Shown in pieces: positions 24,323 through 34,267 of a stretch of DNA of 64,000 bases. A model generated the notes under the pieces. It saw only the letters and a program-made list of their open reading frames with translations, was not told the DNA's origin and did not search any database. Each line of letters begins with the position of its first letter. Position 1 is the stretch's first letter. Position numbers and translations under genes: made by a program. The stretch is from JAHRAW01 sp963693025 (GTDB taxonomy: Bacteria; Pseudomonadota; Gammaproteobacteria; Arenicellales; Poriferihabitantaceae), in contig OY843749.1 in the NCBI GenBank assembly GCA_963693025.1, positions 2,852,001-2,916,000 on the forward strand, given 5' to 3'.

Positions 24323-25636
24323 ATGCGCAAGACCATGCTCGGCGCCATCGTCGCCGTGACCACTGTGCTGTCGTCGCCGAGCGCGATGGCGGAAACGAAA
24401 ATCGAGTTCTGGCACGCCTTCACCGGGCGCCTTGGCGAGTTGGTGGCCGAGCAGGTGGATAGTTTCAACAAGAGCCAAAACGATTACACCGTCGTCGCCG
24501 CGCACAAAGGCAACTACTCGGAGACGCTGAACGCCGGTATTGCGGCGTTTCGCGCCGGTGAGCAGCCGCATATTCTGATGGTATTCGAAGTCGGAACCGC
24601 GACCATGATGTCGGCCAAGGGCGCCACCAAGCCGGTCTATGAAGTCATGGCCGAAGCGCAAGCCGAGTTCGACCCGGACGCCTATATCGGCTCGGTCAAG
24701 GGGTATTACACCGACCCCGGCGGCAAGATGTTGTCTTTGCCTTTCAACTCATCGACGCCGGTTCTGTGGGTCAACCGCGACGCGCTCGCCGCCGCCGGCA
24801 TCGACCCCGACACTGACTTGTCCACGTGGCCGAAAATCGACCGGGTTCTCGACCGGCTGAAGAGCGCCGGCAGCAAATGCCCGCTGACCACCGCCTGGCA
24901 GAGTTGGGTTCATCTGGAAAATTTTTCCGCCTATCACAACACGCCCTTCGCCACCCAACAAAACGGCTTCGGCGGGCTGGACACCGAACTGGCTTTTAAC
25001 GGCGCGGCGCAGGTCAGGCATATTCAGACCATCGGCGACTGGGCGCGGGACGGCAAATTCCTGTATGCGGGGCGGCGCAACGAAGGCGGCGCTAATTTCC
25101 GCGCCGGCGAATGCGCGCTGTTTACCGAGAGCTCCGCCGGCTATGCCGGAATCAAAGCCGAAGCCGAATTCGACTTTGATGTCCGCCCGTTGCCCTACTG
25201 GGATGACATCGGGGGCGCGCCGCAGAACACCATCATCGGCGGCGCCTCGTTGTGGGTTATGACCGGGCACAAGGCGCAGGAATACAAAGGCGCGGCGCGG
25301 TTTCTCAGCTTTCTGAGCTCGACGCCGATACAAGCCAAATGGCATCAGGACACCGGCTATCTGCCGATTACCTACAAAGCGGGGGACGCGACGCGCGCCG
25401 CCGGATTCTACGCCGCCAATCCCGGCACCGACGTGGCGGTCGCGCAGATGACCGCAAAACAACCGACCGCCAATTCCAAGGGGTTGCGTCTGGGCTCCTT
25501 CGACCAGATTCGCGGCATCATCGACGAAGAACTCGAAGGCGTATGGTCGGGCGACAAGACCGCGCAGGAGGCGCTTGACAGCGGCGTGCAACGCGGCAAT
25601 GTCTTGTTGCGCCGTTTCGAACAAGCCAACCGTTAA
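24323..25636 (+). CDS. ugpB: sn-Glycerol-3-phosphate ABC transporter substrate-binding protein
   Basis: The 437-residue protein has a signal peptide (MRKTMLGAIVAVTTVLSSPS, cleaved near AMA) followed by IEFWHAFTGRLGELVAEQVD, the UgpB start, and later PFNSSTPVLWVNRDALAAAG and GGASLWVMTGHKAQEY. It binds glycerol 3-phosphate or glycerophosphodiesters in the periplasm. GGGAGGGAG just before the ATG is a strong ribosome-binding site. It is first of ugpB-A-E-C and 43 bases after phnS. A hairpin follows its stop. Confidence 0.93.
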   Translation: MRKTMLGAIVAVTTVLSSPSAMAETKIEFWHAFTGRLGELVAEQVDSFNKSQNDYTVVAAHKGNYSETLNAGIAAFRAGEQPHILMVFEVGTATMMSAKGATKPVYEVMAEAQAEFDPDAYIGSVKGYYTDPGGKMLSLPFNSSTPVLWVNRDALAAAGIDPDTDLSTWPKIDRVLDRLKSAGSKCPLTTAWQSWVHLENFSAYHNTPFATQQNGFGGLDTELAFNGAAQVRHIQTIGDWARDGKFLYAGRRNEGGANFRAGECALFTESSAGYAGIKAEAEFDFDVRPLPYWDDIGGAPQNTIIGGASLWVMTGHKAQEYKGAARFLSFLSSTPIQAKWHQDTGYLPITYKAGDATRAAGFYAANPGTDVAVAQMTAKQPTANSKGLRLGSFDQIRGIIDEELEGVWSGDKTAQEALDSGVQRGNVLLRRFEQANR

Positions 25637-25649
25637 TTTGAATCAAGCA

Positions 25650-25676
25650 GGCGCGCCCTGTCTGCCGGGGCGCGCC
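25650..25676 (+). terminator. Intercistronic hairpin between ugpB and ugpA
   Basis: GGCGCGCCC and GGGCGCGCC form a perfect 9-bp stem with a 9-base loop, ending six bases before the ugpA start. It may protect the ugpB message or partly terminate, giving more binding protein than permease. Confidence 0.55.
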
Positions 25677-25681
25677 GTTTC

Positions 25682-26563
25682 ATGGAAAAGCGGGTAACGT
25701 TCAAAGGCTGGCTGTTGCCGCTTGCGCTGGTCGCGCCGCAGGTGGCGGTTTCCGCGGTTTTCTTTTTTTATCCGGCGGGGCAGGCGATTTGGCAGTCGCT
25801 CTTCATCCCCGACCCGTTCGGTCTGTCGTCGCGCTTCGTTGGGCTGGGTAATTTTGAATTCCTGCTCACCGACCGCTTCTATCTGGCAGCCTTTTGGACG
25901 ACCGCGCTGTTCTCGACGCTGGTCACGGTCGCCGCGATGGCGCCCGCGTTATTCCTTGCCGTGCTTGCCGACCGGCTGATCAAAACATCGGGGGCTTACC
26001 GCACGCTTTTGGTCTGGCCATACGCCGTCGCCCCGGCTGTCGCCGGCGTGCTGTGGCTGTTCATGTTCAACACGCGGGTCGGCGTAATCGCCTGGTATCT
26101 CGACCGTCTCGGCTACGACTGGAACCACGTTCTCAACGGCGGCGAAGCCATGGGGCTGGTGGTCGTCGCCTCCGCCTGGGGCAGAATCAGTTACAACTTC
26201 CTGTTCTTTTTCGCGGCGCTCCAGGCGGTGCCGCGCTCCGTCATTGAGGCGGCTGCAATCGATGGCGCGCGGCCCTGGCGGCGCTTCTTCACCATCGTGC
26301 TGCCGCTGTTGTCGCCCATCACTTTCTTTCTGTTGGTCGTCAATGTGGTTTATGCGTTCTTCGAGACCTTCGGCGTGATTCACCTGATTACCGGCGGCGG
26401 GCCGCAACAAGCGACGACCATCTTGGTGTACAAAGTTTTTTCCGACGGCTTTGTCGGGCAGGACTTGGGCTCATCCGCCGCGCAATCCGTGATTCTGTTG
26501 GTCGTGGTCGGCTTGCTGACCGTTTTGCAGTTCAAGTTCATTGAAAAAAGGGTGCATTACTGA
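25682..26563 (+). CDS. ugpA: Glycerol-3-phosphate ABC transporter permease
   Basis: The 293-residue inner-membrane protein has six predicted spans and the binding-protein-dependent permease loop EAAAIDGARPWRRFFTIVLPLL near residue 200, which docks on the ATPase. It matches the UgpA/MalF-type group. Its TGA overlaps the ATG of ugpE (TGATG). No good ribosome-binding site is seen before its ATG because the hairpin of 25650-25676 sits there. Confidence 0.92.
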   Translation: MEKRVTFKGWLLPLALVAPQVAVSAVFFFYPAGQAIWQSLFIPDPFGLSSRFVGLGNFEFLLTDRFYLAAFWTTALFSTLVTVAAMAPALFLAVLADRLIKTSGAYRTLLVWPYAVAPAVAGVLWLFMFNTRVGVIAWYLDRLGYDWNHVLNGGEAMGLVVVASAWGRISYNFLFFFAALQAVPRSVIEAAAIDGARPWRRFFTIVLPLLSPITFFLLVVNVVYAFFETFGVIHLITGGGPQQATTILVYKVFSDGFVGQDLGSSAAQSVILLVVVGLLTVLQFKFIEKRVHY

Positions 26564-27420
26564 TGGCCGAGGAACGCGCGGGCATGGTCGAACGCCACGG
26601 CGCGGGGGTGTGGCTGACCCACGGCCTGATGATTGCCGGGGTGCTGGTTATCGCCTTTCCGATTTGGCTGGCATTCGTCGCATCGACCGTGACACAGCCC
26701 GAAATCACCAACCCGCCGATGCCGCTGTTGCCCGGCGGACACTTTGTGGAGAACTACACCGCGGCGCTTTTTTCCGGCGTGAATGTGCCGGTCGCCACCA
26801 TGCTGCTCAACTCGCTGGTCATGGCGACCGGCATCGCGGTGGGCAAAATCGCCATCTCACTGCTTTCGGCTTTCGCCATCGTCTATTTCCGCTTTGCCGG
26901 GCGAACCACATTTTTCTGGCTGATTTTCCTGACGCTCATGCTGCCGGTGGAGGTGCGAATCGTGCCGACCTACGAGGTGGTGGCGGGCTTCGGCATGCTG
27001 AACAGTTATTCCGGGCTGATTTTTCCGTTGATTGCTTCGGCCACCGCGACCTTCCTGTTTCGGCAGTTTTTCCTGACGGTGCCCGACGAACTGGCCGAAG
27101 CGGCGCGGGTTGACGGCGCACGACCGATGCGTTTCTTCATCGACATCATCCTGCCGATGAGCCGCACCAACATCGCCGCGCTGTTCGTGATTTTCTTCAT
27201 CTACGGCTGGAACCAATATCTCTGGCCCCTGCTGATTACCACCGAGCCGGAGATGAACACCATCGTCATGGGCATCAAGCAAATGTTCCCGAGCGGCGAC
27301 GACGTGGCCGACTGGCCCGTTATCATGGCGACTTCCATTCTTGCGATGATTCCGCCGGTCATCATCGTCGTCTCGATGCAGAAATTTTTTGTCCGCGGCC
27401 TCGTGGACAGTGAGAAGTAA
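26563..27420 (+). CDS. ugpE: Glycerol-3-phosphate ABC transporter permease
   Basis: The 285-residue second permease has six spans and the loop ELAEAARVDGARPMRFFIDI near residue 180. It also has the UgpE-typical EITNPPMPLLPGGHFVENY segment in the first periplasmic loop and the C-terminal KFFVRGLVDSEK. It is translationally coupled to ugpA by the overlapping stop and start. Confidence 0.92.
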   Translation: MAEERAGMVERHGAGVWLTHGLMIAGVLVIAFPIWLAFVASTVTQPEITNPPMPLLPGGHFVENYTAALFSGVNVPVATMLLNSLVMATGIAVGKIAISLLSAFAIVYFRFAGRTTFFWLIFLTLMLPVEVRIVPTYEVVAGFGMLNSYSGLIFPLIASATATFLFRQFFLTVPDELAEAARVDGARPMRFFIDIILPMSRTNIAALFVIFFIYGWNQYLWPLLITTEPEMNTIVMGIKQMFPSGDDVADWPVIMATSILAMIPPVIIVVSMQKFFVRGLVDSEK

Positions 27421-27426
27421 GCGCGC

Positions 27427-28485
27427 ATGGCAACCGTCGAATTGGAAAAAGTCAAAAAGCGCTTCGGCAAAATCGAAGTCATTCACGGCATCGATATTGA
27501 AATCGCCGACGGCGAATTCATCGTTATCGTGGGTCCCTCGGGTTGCGGAAAATCCACATTGCTGCGCATGGTGGCGGGGCTTGAGACCATTTCCGAAGGC
27601 GAGTTGCGCATCGACGGCGCGCGCGCCAACGAGAAGGAGCCGATGGAGCGCGACATCGCCATGGTGTTCCAGAACTACGCGCTGTATCCGCACATGTCGG
27701 TGGCGCAGAACATGGGCTACGGGCTCAAGATCGCCGGCGCATCCAAAGCCGAAATCGAAAGCAAGGTCTGCAATGCCGCCAAACTGCTGCAACTGAGCGA
27801 ATTGCTCGACCGCAAGCCGCGGCAGTTGTCCGGCGGCCAGCGCCAGCGGGTTGCCATGGGGCGCGCCATCGTGCGCGAGCCGAAAGTCTTTTTGTTCGAT
27901 GAGCCGCTGTCAAACCTCGACGCCAAACTGCGCGTTCAGATGCGCCTCGACATCAGGGAACTTCAATCCAAACTCGGCGTCACCGCGCTTTACGTGACTC
28001 ACGACCAGGTCGAAGCCATGACGATGGCCGACCGGATGATCGTGATGAACGGCGGCGTCGTCGAGCAAATTGGCTCGCCGCTGGATGTGTATGAGCGGCC
28101 CGATACGCTGTTTGCGGCGCAATTCATCGGCAGCCCGTCGATGAATATCGTGGACGCGAGCGCGCGCGACGGCGTTCTGAATATCGGCGGGATGAGCGTG
28201 GCGCTGGAATGTCCGCGCGCCGCAACCGGACGGGTTAAACTCGGCATACGACCGGAGCATCTCCTGCACGCGGCGGACGGACCGCTGGAATTGCGGGTGC
28301 GCATGGCAGAGCCGTTGGGCGCGAACACGCTGTTACATGGTACGCTGGCGCACGACGGCCCGTCTTTCACCGCCAGCCTGCCGGGGGTTCACCGCATTGA
28401 GCGGGGCGGCGAATCCGCCCGGCTGACGGTGCGGCCTGATAACATGCACCTTTTTGACGCCGACACCGGTCGGCGACTGGCATAG
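27427..28485 (+). CDS. ugpC: Glycerol-3-phosphate ABC transporter ATP-binding protein
   Basis: The 352-residue ATPase of the MalK/UgpC type has Walker A GPSGCGKSTLLRM, signature LSGGQRQRVAMGR, Walker B VFLFDEPLSNLD and a C-terminal regulatory TOBE domain (from about residue 235). It starts six bases after ugpE and ends directly before the ATG of the next ATPase gene. It energises UgpAE. Confidence 0.92.
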   Translation: MATVELEKVKKRFGKIEVIHGIDIEIADGEFIVIVGPSGCGKSTLLRMVAGLETISEGELRIDGARANEKEPMERDIAMVFQNYALYPHMSVAQNMGYGLKIAGASKAEIESKVCNAAKLLQLSELLDRKPRQLSGGQRQRVAMGRAIVREPKVFLFDEPLSNLDAKLRVQMRLDIRELQSKLGVTALYVTHDQVEAMTMADRMIVMNGGVVEQIGSPLDVYERPDTLFAAQFIGSPSMNIVDASARDGVLNIGGMSVALECPRAATGRVKLGIRPEHLLHAADGPLELRVRMAEPLGANTLLHGTLAHDGPSFTASLPGVHRIERGGESARLTVRPDNMHLFDADTGRRLA

Positions 28486-29613
28486 ATGAATACCAATCAA
28501 CCCACCGAGCCTTCCCACCCAACGCCGTTTCTGCGGATTGAGCGGTTGCATAAGAAGTTTGAGGATTTTGTGGCGTTGGATGATGTATCGCTGGAGGTTT
28601 ATGAGGGGGAGTTTGTTTGTTTTTTGGGGCCGTCGGGTTGTGGGAAGACGACTTTTTTGCGCGCGATTGCGGGGTTGGATATTCAGACCGCCGGCGTCGT
28701 GCGGCAGGCGGGCGAGGACATTTCGGCGTTGCCGCCTTCGGAGCGCGACTTTGGGATTGTGTTTCAATCATATGCGCTGTTTCCCAATCTGACCGTGGCG
28801 AAAAACATCGCGTTCGGGCTTGAGAATCAGAAAATTAGCAAACCCGATATTGACAAGCGCGTGCGCGAGTTGTTGGAACTCGTCAACCTGCCCGACCAGG
28901 GCGCGAAGTATCCGGCGCAACTGTCCGGCGGTGAGCAGCAGCGCGTGGCGTTGACTCGCGCGCTGGCGACTTCGCCGGGGTTGTTGTTGTTGGACGAGCC
29001 GCTGTCGGCGCTCGATGCGAAGGTGCGCACGCATCTGCGCCATGAGATGAAGGCACTGCAGCGGCGGCTGGGCATCACCACCATCATGGTGACGCACGAC
29101 CAGGAGGAGGCGCTGACCATGGCCGACCGCATCGTGGTGATGAACCACGGTGTGATTGAGCAGGTCGGCACGCCGACCGAAATCTACCGCCAGCCCGACA
29201 CCTTGTTCGTCGCCGATTTTGTCGGCGCGATGAATCAGGTGGCGGCGTTGTTGTCGGGAAGCAACACGTGTTGTTGCGAAGGCGGCGGTGTGCTGGCGAC
29301 GCGCTTGTGCGATTTGTCGCCGGATGCGCCGGTGGTGGCGACCATTCGCCCCGAAGATATTATTCCCCACTTTGATGCGCCCGATGCGGAAAATGTGTTC
29401 GAGGCGCGGGTCGCGGACATGGAATTTCTCGGCTCGTTCTGGCGGCTGTCGCTGCAAAACGCCGCGCTCGGCGAGGCGGTGTTGACCGCAGATTTGTCCA
29501 TCAACGCGATGCGGCGGATGGAGGCTCAGGTCGGCGGGATGATTACCGTGGAGTTGCCCGCCAACCGCATCTCGGTGTTTCCGCGGGCGGCGTCCGGCAA
29601 GACCGCCGCATAA
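28486..29613 (+). CDS. phnT: Putative 2-aminoethylphosphonate ABC transporter ATP-binding protein
   Basis: The 375-residue ATPase has Walker A GPSGCGKTTFLRA, signature LSGGEQQRVALTR, Walker B LLLLDEPLSALD and a C-terminal TOBE-like domain. It belongs to the iron/spermidine/AEP branch and, with the permease that follows, resembles the PhnT-type ATPase of alternative AEP importers. Its ATG abuts the ugpC stop codon. The first ~60 codons are noticeably T-rich compared with the rest. Confidence 0.8.
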   Translation: MNTNQPTEPSHPTPFLRIERLHKKFEDFVALDDVSLEVYEGEFVCFLGPSGCGKTTFLRAIAGLDIQTAGVVRQAGEDISALPPSERDFGIVFQSYALFPNLTVAKNIAFGLENQKISKPDIDKRVRELLELVNLPDQGAKYPAQLSGGEQQRVALTRALATSPGLLLLDEPLSALDAKVRTHLRHEMKALQRRLGITTIMVTHDQEEALTMADRIVVMNHGVIEQVGTPTEIYRQPDTLFVADFVGAMNQVAALLSGSNTCCCEGGGVLATRLCDLSPDAPVVATIRPEDIIPHFDAPDAENVFEARVADMEFLGSFWRLSLQNAALGEAVLTADLSINAMRRMEAQVGGMITVELPANRISVFPRAASGKTAA

Positions 29614-29616
29614 ACC

Positions 29617-31650
29617 ATGAACGCCGGCATCACCACCGCCTCCGCCGCCGCCCCGTTAGTCCGCCCCAAAACCAGCAAGGACGACAAAATGATGGCCGGC
29701 TATATGCTGGTCATCGGGCTCTATCTGATTATCGCGCTGGCGCTTCCGCTTTACGCGATGCTGTCCAAATCCATTTCCACCTTTTACTTCGACCTCAACA
29801 ATTTTGAGTTTCAGGTTGACCGCGGCGACGGCTGGAGCGCGCCGGCGAGCGCGTTTGCGCTCAATGAAGAGTCGCGGGTCGTGCAGCCGCAGGAGTTGAC
29901 GACCAGTTCGGACGGTCGTCTGGCGGCCACCGTTTTTTTCCCTGACTTCAGTTTTCGCAGCCCCACGCGTTACAAAATCCGCCAGATTAACCCGGACACT
30001 TCCTTTCTGTCCGGCACGCAGCGCATCGATGACACCGACTGGCACGAGTTTGACTCCAACCAATTCAGGCGCATCGTTCTGCGCGCTTCGCGCTCGACCG
30101 GGCTGGACAACTACCGCACCTACTTCTCCACGCCGGCGCTCTTTCGGTCGATAAAAAACTCGCTGATTATTTCGCTCATCAGCACGCTCATTACGGTGAT
30201 GCTGGCGTTCGGTTTTGCGTATGCGCTGACGCGCAGCACGATGCGCTTCAAGGGTTTGTTTCGCATCATTGCGATGGCGCCGATTCTCGTGCCGTCGCTA
30301 CTGCCCGGCATCGCGCTGGTTTACCTGTTCGGCAATCAGGGGATGCTCAAAGCGTTTCTGCTCGGCGAGTCGATTTACGGTCCCATCGGCATCGTCATCG
30401 GCTCGGTGTTTTTCACCTTTCCGCACGCGATGATTATCATCACCACCGCCTTGTCGATTTCCGACGCGCGGTTGTATGAAGCCGCGATTTCGCTGCGCGC
30501 GAGCCGTTGGAAAACATTCTGGACGGTCACCATTCCCGGCGCGCGCTATGGGCTGGTGTCGGCGGCGTTCGTGGTTTTCAATCTGGTGATTACCGACTTC
30601 GGTTTGCCGAAAGTGATTGGCGGGCAATACAACATGCTGGCGGTTGACATTTACAAGCAGGTCATCGGCCAGCAAAACTTTGAAATGGGCGCGGTCGTCT
30701 CGGTGGTGCTGTTGATTCCGGCGTTGCTGGCGTTCTCCATCGACCGCGTCGTGCAAAAAAAGCAAGTCGCGCAACTCTCGGCGCGCTCGGTGCCGTTCGA
30801 GCCGAAACCGCACAAAACATTCGACCTCATTTGTCTCGCCTACTGCGTACTCGTGGCGGTGTTTATCGCCGGGCTCATCGGCGTCTGCCAGTATGCGGCG
30901 CTGATTAAATTCTGGCCCTATAACCTGAGCTTCAGTTTGAACAACTACAACTTTGATGTGATGGACGGCGGCGGCTGGGATTCGTGGAAGAACTCCATTC
31001 GTCTGGCGTTTTATACGGCGGTGGCGGGCACGGTCATCGTTTTCTGCGGCGCGTATATGGTGGAGAAACTCAACCGCTTCGCCGCCACGCGCTCGGCGTT
31101 TCAATTCCTCGCCATGATGCCGATGGCGATTCCCGGCATGGTGCTTGGCTTGGCGTATATCTTTTTCTTCAACAATCCTGATAACCCGCTGAACGGCTTG
31201 TATGGCACCATGGGCATTCTGGTGGTGTGCACGGTGACGCACTTTTACACGGTCTCGCACCTGACCGCGGTCACCGCGCTCAAACAAATGGACCGGGAAT
31301 TTGAATCGGTCGCGGCGTCGCTCAAGCAGCCCTTCCACAAACTGTTCTCGCGCGTCACCGTGCCGGTCTGCCTGCCGTCGGTGCTGGATATTTCGATTTA
31401 TCTTTTCGTCAACGCCATGACCACGGTGTCGGCGGTGATTTTTTTATACTCCCCCGACACGACCCTGGCGTCGGTGGCGGTGCTCAACATGGACGACGCC
31501 GGCGACATTGCACCGGCGGCGGCGATGGGGATGATGATTTTCTACTCCAACATCGGCGCGCGCTTAATCCACCTCGCGGTTACGCGAAGGGTGATGCGCA
31601 AAACGCAGGCTTGGCGCACGCGTCAGGGTGGGGGAGGGGAGGTGGGGTGA
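29617..31650 (+). CDS. phnU: Putative 2-aminoethylphosphonate ABC transporter permease, fused two-half protein
   Basis: The 677-residue inner-membrane protein contains two permease halves, each with the ATPase-docking loop: EAAISLRASRWKTFWTVTIP near residue 288 and ESVAASLKQPFHKLFSRVTV near residue 567. About twelve spans are predicted. The protein is longer than the usual ~550 residues of this family because an extra periplasmic segment (about residues 55-165) follows the first span. It starts three bases after phnT and is last in the cluster; a repeat block follows. Confidence 0.82.
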   Translation: MNAGITTASAAAPLVRPKTSKDDKMMAGYMLVIGLYLIIALALPLYAMLSKSISTFYFDLNNFEFQVDRGDGWSAPASAFALNEESRVVQPQELTTSSDGRLAATVFFPDFSFRSPTRYKIRQINPDTSFLSGTQRIDDTDWHEFDSNQFRRIVLRASRSTGLDNYRTYFSTPALFRSIKNSLIISLISTLITVMLAFGFAYALTRSTMRFKGLFRIIAMAPILVPSLLPGIALVYLFGNQGMLKAFLLGESIYGPIGIVIGSVFFTFPHAMIIITTALSISDARLYEAAISLRASRWKTFWTVTIPGARYGLVSAAFVVFNLVITDFGLPKVIGGQYNMLAVDIYKQVIGQQNFEMGAVVSVVLLIPALLAFSIDRVVQKKQVAQLSARSVPFEPKPHKTFDLICLAYCVLVAVFIAGLIGVCQYAALIKFWPYNLSFSLNNYNFDVMDGGGWDSWKNSIRLAFYTAVAGTVIVFCGAYMVEKLNRFAATRSAFQFLAMMPMAIPGMVLGLAYIFFFNNPDNPLNGLYGTMGILVVCTVTHFYTVSHLTAVTALKQMDREFESVAASLKQPFHKLFSRVTVPVCLPSVLDISIYLFVNAMTTVSAVIFLYSPDTTLASVAVLNMDDAGDIAPAAAMGMMIFYSNIGARLIHLAVTRRVMRKTQAWRTRQGGGGEVG

Positions 31651-31659
31651 ATGTTAATA

Positions 31660-31870
31660 CCGTCATTCAAAACACCGTCATAAAATACCGTCACAAAACA
31701 CCGTCATTCACAACAACCTCGTCATTCTCGAGCGTTAGCGCCCGTTGCCGCGTAGCGGCTTACGGGCGCTTACGACCTCGGGAATCTCATCCCGTTTAGC
31801 GCGGATTCAAACGGAGCGAGCGAAGCAGGCGGCGAGTAAGCCGCCATTCTCGAACGGTAGAAAAATAACC
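31660..31870. repeat. CGTCATTC tail and truncated modular palindrome with the GCGCCCG hairpin version
   Basis: Several CCGTCATTC-like words at 31660-31719 lead into a hairpin end (31720 on) with arms AGCGCCCGT and ACGGGCGCT around GCCGCGTAGCGGC. A core with GCGAGCGAAGCAGGCGGC follows, then an eroded terminus. Confidence 0.85.
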
Positions 31871-31878
31871 CCCCACTT

Positions 31879-32502
31879 CGTCATTCTCGAACGATAGAAA
31901 AATAGGGAGCCGACAGGCGACCATATTTTTCATCGCCTTCGGGAATCTCCCTAAGACTACCGTGAATTTCAACAAAGCCTGTGCCAATCTTAGGGAGATT
32001 CCCGAGGACGCAAGTGTCCGTAAGCCGCCGCTTAAAAGAAAAAGCGCGGCGGCAACGGACACTAACGCTCGAGAATGACGAGTTATATACCCGTCATTCT
32101 CGAACGATAGAAAAATAGGGAGCGTCAGCGACCATATTTTTCATCGCCTTCGGGAATCTCCCTAAGGCTAGCGTGGATTCCAACAAAGCCTGTGCCAACC
32201 TGAGGGAGATTCCCGAGGACGTAAGTGTCCGTAAGCCGCCGCTTAAAAGAAAAAGCGCGGCGGCAACGGACACTAACGCTCGAGAATGACGAGTTATATA
32301 CCCGTCATTCTCGAACGATAGAAAAATAGGGAGCGTCAGCGACCATATTTTTCATCGCCTTCGGGAATCTCCCTAAGGCTAGCGTGGATTCCAACAAAGC
32401 CTGTGCCAGTCTTAGGGAGATTCCCGAGGTCGTAAGTGTCCGTAAGCCGCCGCTAAAAGAAAAAGCGCGGCGGCAAACGGACACTAACGCTCGAGAATGA
32501 CG
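31879..32502. repeat. Tandem array of three modular palindromes
   Basis: Complete A-end/hairpin-end copies at 31879-32080, 32092-32291 and 32303-32502 in one orientation (period 211-213). Together with the partial copy before them they fill the gap between phnU and the convergent symporter gene; no coding region is seen. Confidence 0.93.
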
Positions 32503-32570
32503 AGGTTGTTGTTGTGAATGACGTGGTTTTGTTTTTGTTGGGGTTGTTGTTCCTGACGCGGCAACCCCCG

Positions 32571-34202
32571 TTATTTATATTTCTTTATCTCACCACTATC
32601 AATACGCGCGAAGTAGGAATTCATTTCTTTCTTCACTATCGGGGCGAGGAAGTACAGGCCGAGGATGTTTGGCACGCAGATTAGGAACACCAGCGCATCC
32701 GAAATGTCGAGGATGGGACCGAGTTGCACGACGCAACCCAACGCCACGAAAACGCAGAAGATGACCTTGTAGTTGATTTGGCTTTTCGCGCCTTCGCCGA
32801 ATAAATACGACCAGCCTTTCAAGCCGTAATACGACCACGAAATCATCGTGGAGAACGCGAACAGCACGGCGGCAAAAGCGAGCGGAACCGGGAACCACGA
32901 AAACTCGCGCTCAAACGCCGCCGAAGTCATCGCCACCCCTTGCGCGTCGCCGGCAAAATTCGGGTCGGCGACTTGTGCGGTGCCGATTACCAGCGCGGTG
33001 ATGGTGCAGATTACGATGGTGTCGATGAACGGCTCGAGCAGGGAGACGATGCCCTCGGTAACCGGCTCGTCGGTTTTGACCGCGGAGTGGGCGATTGACG
33101 CCGAGCCGATGCCCGCTTCGTTGGAGAAGACCGCGCGTTGGAAGCCGATAATCAACGCGCCGAGCGCGCCACCGGCGACGCCTTCGCCGGTGAAAGCGCC
33201 GGTGAAAATGTTAGCGACCGCCTGGGGAATCGCGGCGCTGTTCATCACGATGACGATGACCGCAAACAAGCAGTAAAAAATCGCCATGAAGGGCACGACC
33301 TTTTCGGTGACTCGGGCGATGGATTTGATGCCGCCGATAATCACGATGAAGACCACGCCCGCCATAATCAAGCCGACCAGCCAGCCGAGCCCGTCGAGCG
33401 CGCCGCCGGCGACGTTGTTCAACTGCACATAGGCTTGGTTGGACTGGAACATATTGCCGATGCCGAGTGCGCCGATGAAGATGCCGATGGCGTAGAACGC
33501 GCCCATGAAGCGGCCAAAGCCTTCCATCCCGCGGTCCGAGAAGCCCTTTCTGAGGTAGTACATCGGACCGCCGGAGACGTGGCCGTCGTCAAATTCCTGG
33601 CGGTATTTGACGCCCAGCGTACATTCAACGAATTTGGTCGACATGCCGAGAAAGCCCGCCACGATGAGCCAGAAAGTCGCGCCGGCGCCGCCGACCGTCA
33701 CCGCCACCGCCACCCCGCCAATATTACCGATGCCGACGGTTCCCGAGACCGCGGTTGCCAGCGCCTGGAAGTGCGAGACCTCGCCGTGGCTGTTGGGGTC
33801 GGCGTAATCGCCGCGCACCAGTTGTATGGCGTGCTTGAAACCGCGCAGGTTGATGAAGCCCATGTAGCAGGTGAAAAACACCGCGCCAATCACCAGCCAC
33901 AGCACCACCAGCGGCAACTGCGCGCCGAAAATCGACATCTTGAAGAAAACGACCTTGCCGATAAACGCCGCAATCGGCGCCGTCACGGCGTTGATGGTGG
34001 CATCGATGCCGGTGGCGGCGGGCGCCGCCGGCTCCACGATGCCGTGAATCCATGAATGCCCGATATCCGGCACCTCGATGCCCTTAATCCAAGCCTGTCC
34101 GGGCGCCAATTCGCCCTGTTGGTCCTGCGCATAAGCCGGAGCGGCTGCAACGACAAAACAACAGAGTAAGCCCAATAAACTCTTCATCGCAATTTTGTTC
34201 AT
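32571..34202 (-). CDS. Alanine/glycine:cation symporter (AGCS family)
   Basis: I start at the ATG at 34202, preceded by AGGACGAG, although the frame opens at a GTG four codons earlier. The 543-residue protein has a signal-like N-terminus (SLLGLLCCFVVAAAPAYAQ) and a periplasmic segment of about 60 residues before the usual AGCS spans. The family signature TAVSGTVGIGNIGGVAVAVT and GMSTKFVECTLGVKYRQ are clear. AGCS proteins import alanine or glycine with Na+. A long N-terminal extension with a signal peptide is seen in some marine relatives. Confidence 0.92.
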   Translation of the reverse strand: MNKIAMKSLLGLLCCFVVAAAPAYAQDQQGELAPGQAWIKGIEVPDIGHSWIHGIVEPAAPAATGIDATINAVTAPIAAFIGKVVFFKMSIFGAQLPLVVLWLVIGAVFFTCYMGFINLRGFKHAIQLVRGDYADPNSHGEVSHFQALATAVSGTVGIGNIGGVAVAVTVGGAGATFWLIVAGFLGMSTKFVECTLGVKYRQEFDDGHVSGGPMYYLRKGFSDRGMEGFGRFMGAFYAIGIFIGALGIGNMFQSNQAYVQLNNVAGGALDGLGWLVGLIMAGVVFIVIIGGIKSIARVTEKVVPFMAIFYCLFAVIVIVMNSAAIPQAVANIFTGAFTGEGVAGGALGALIIGFQRAVFSNEAGIGSASIAHSAVKTDEPVTEGIVSLLEPFIDTIVICTITALVIGTAQVADPNFAGDAQGVAMTSAAFEREFSWFPVPLAFAAVLFAFSTMISWSYYGLKGWSYLFGEGAKSQINYKVIFCVFVALGCVVQLGPILDISDALVFLICVPNILGLYFLAPIVKKEMNSYFARIDSGEIKKYK

Positions 34203-34267
34203 GCTCGTCCTCACTTTGTGTGGTGGTGTTTGTTCGGGTGCGTCGCTCCGCTGGGTTGCGGGAGACT

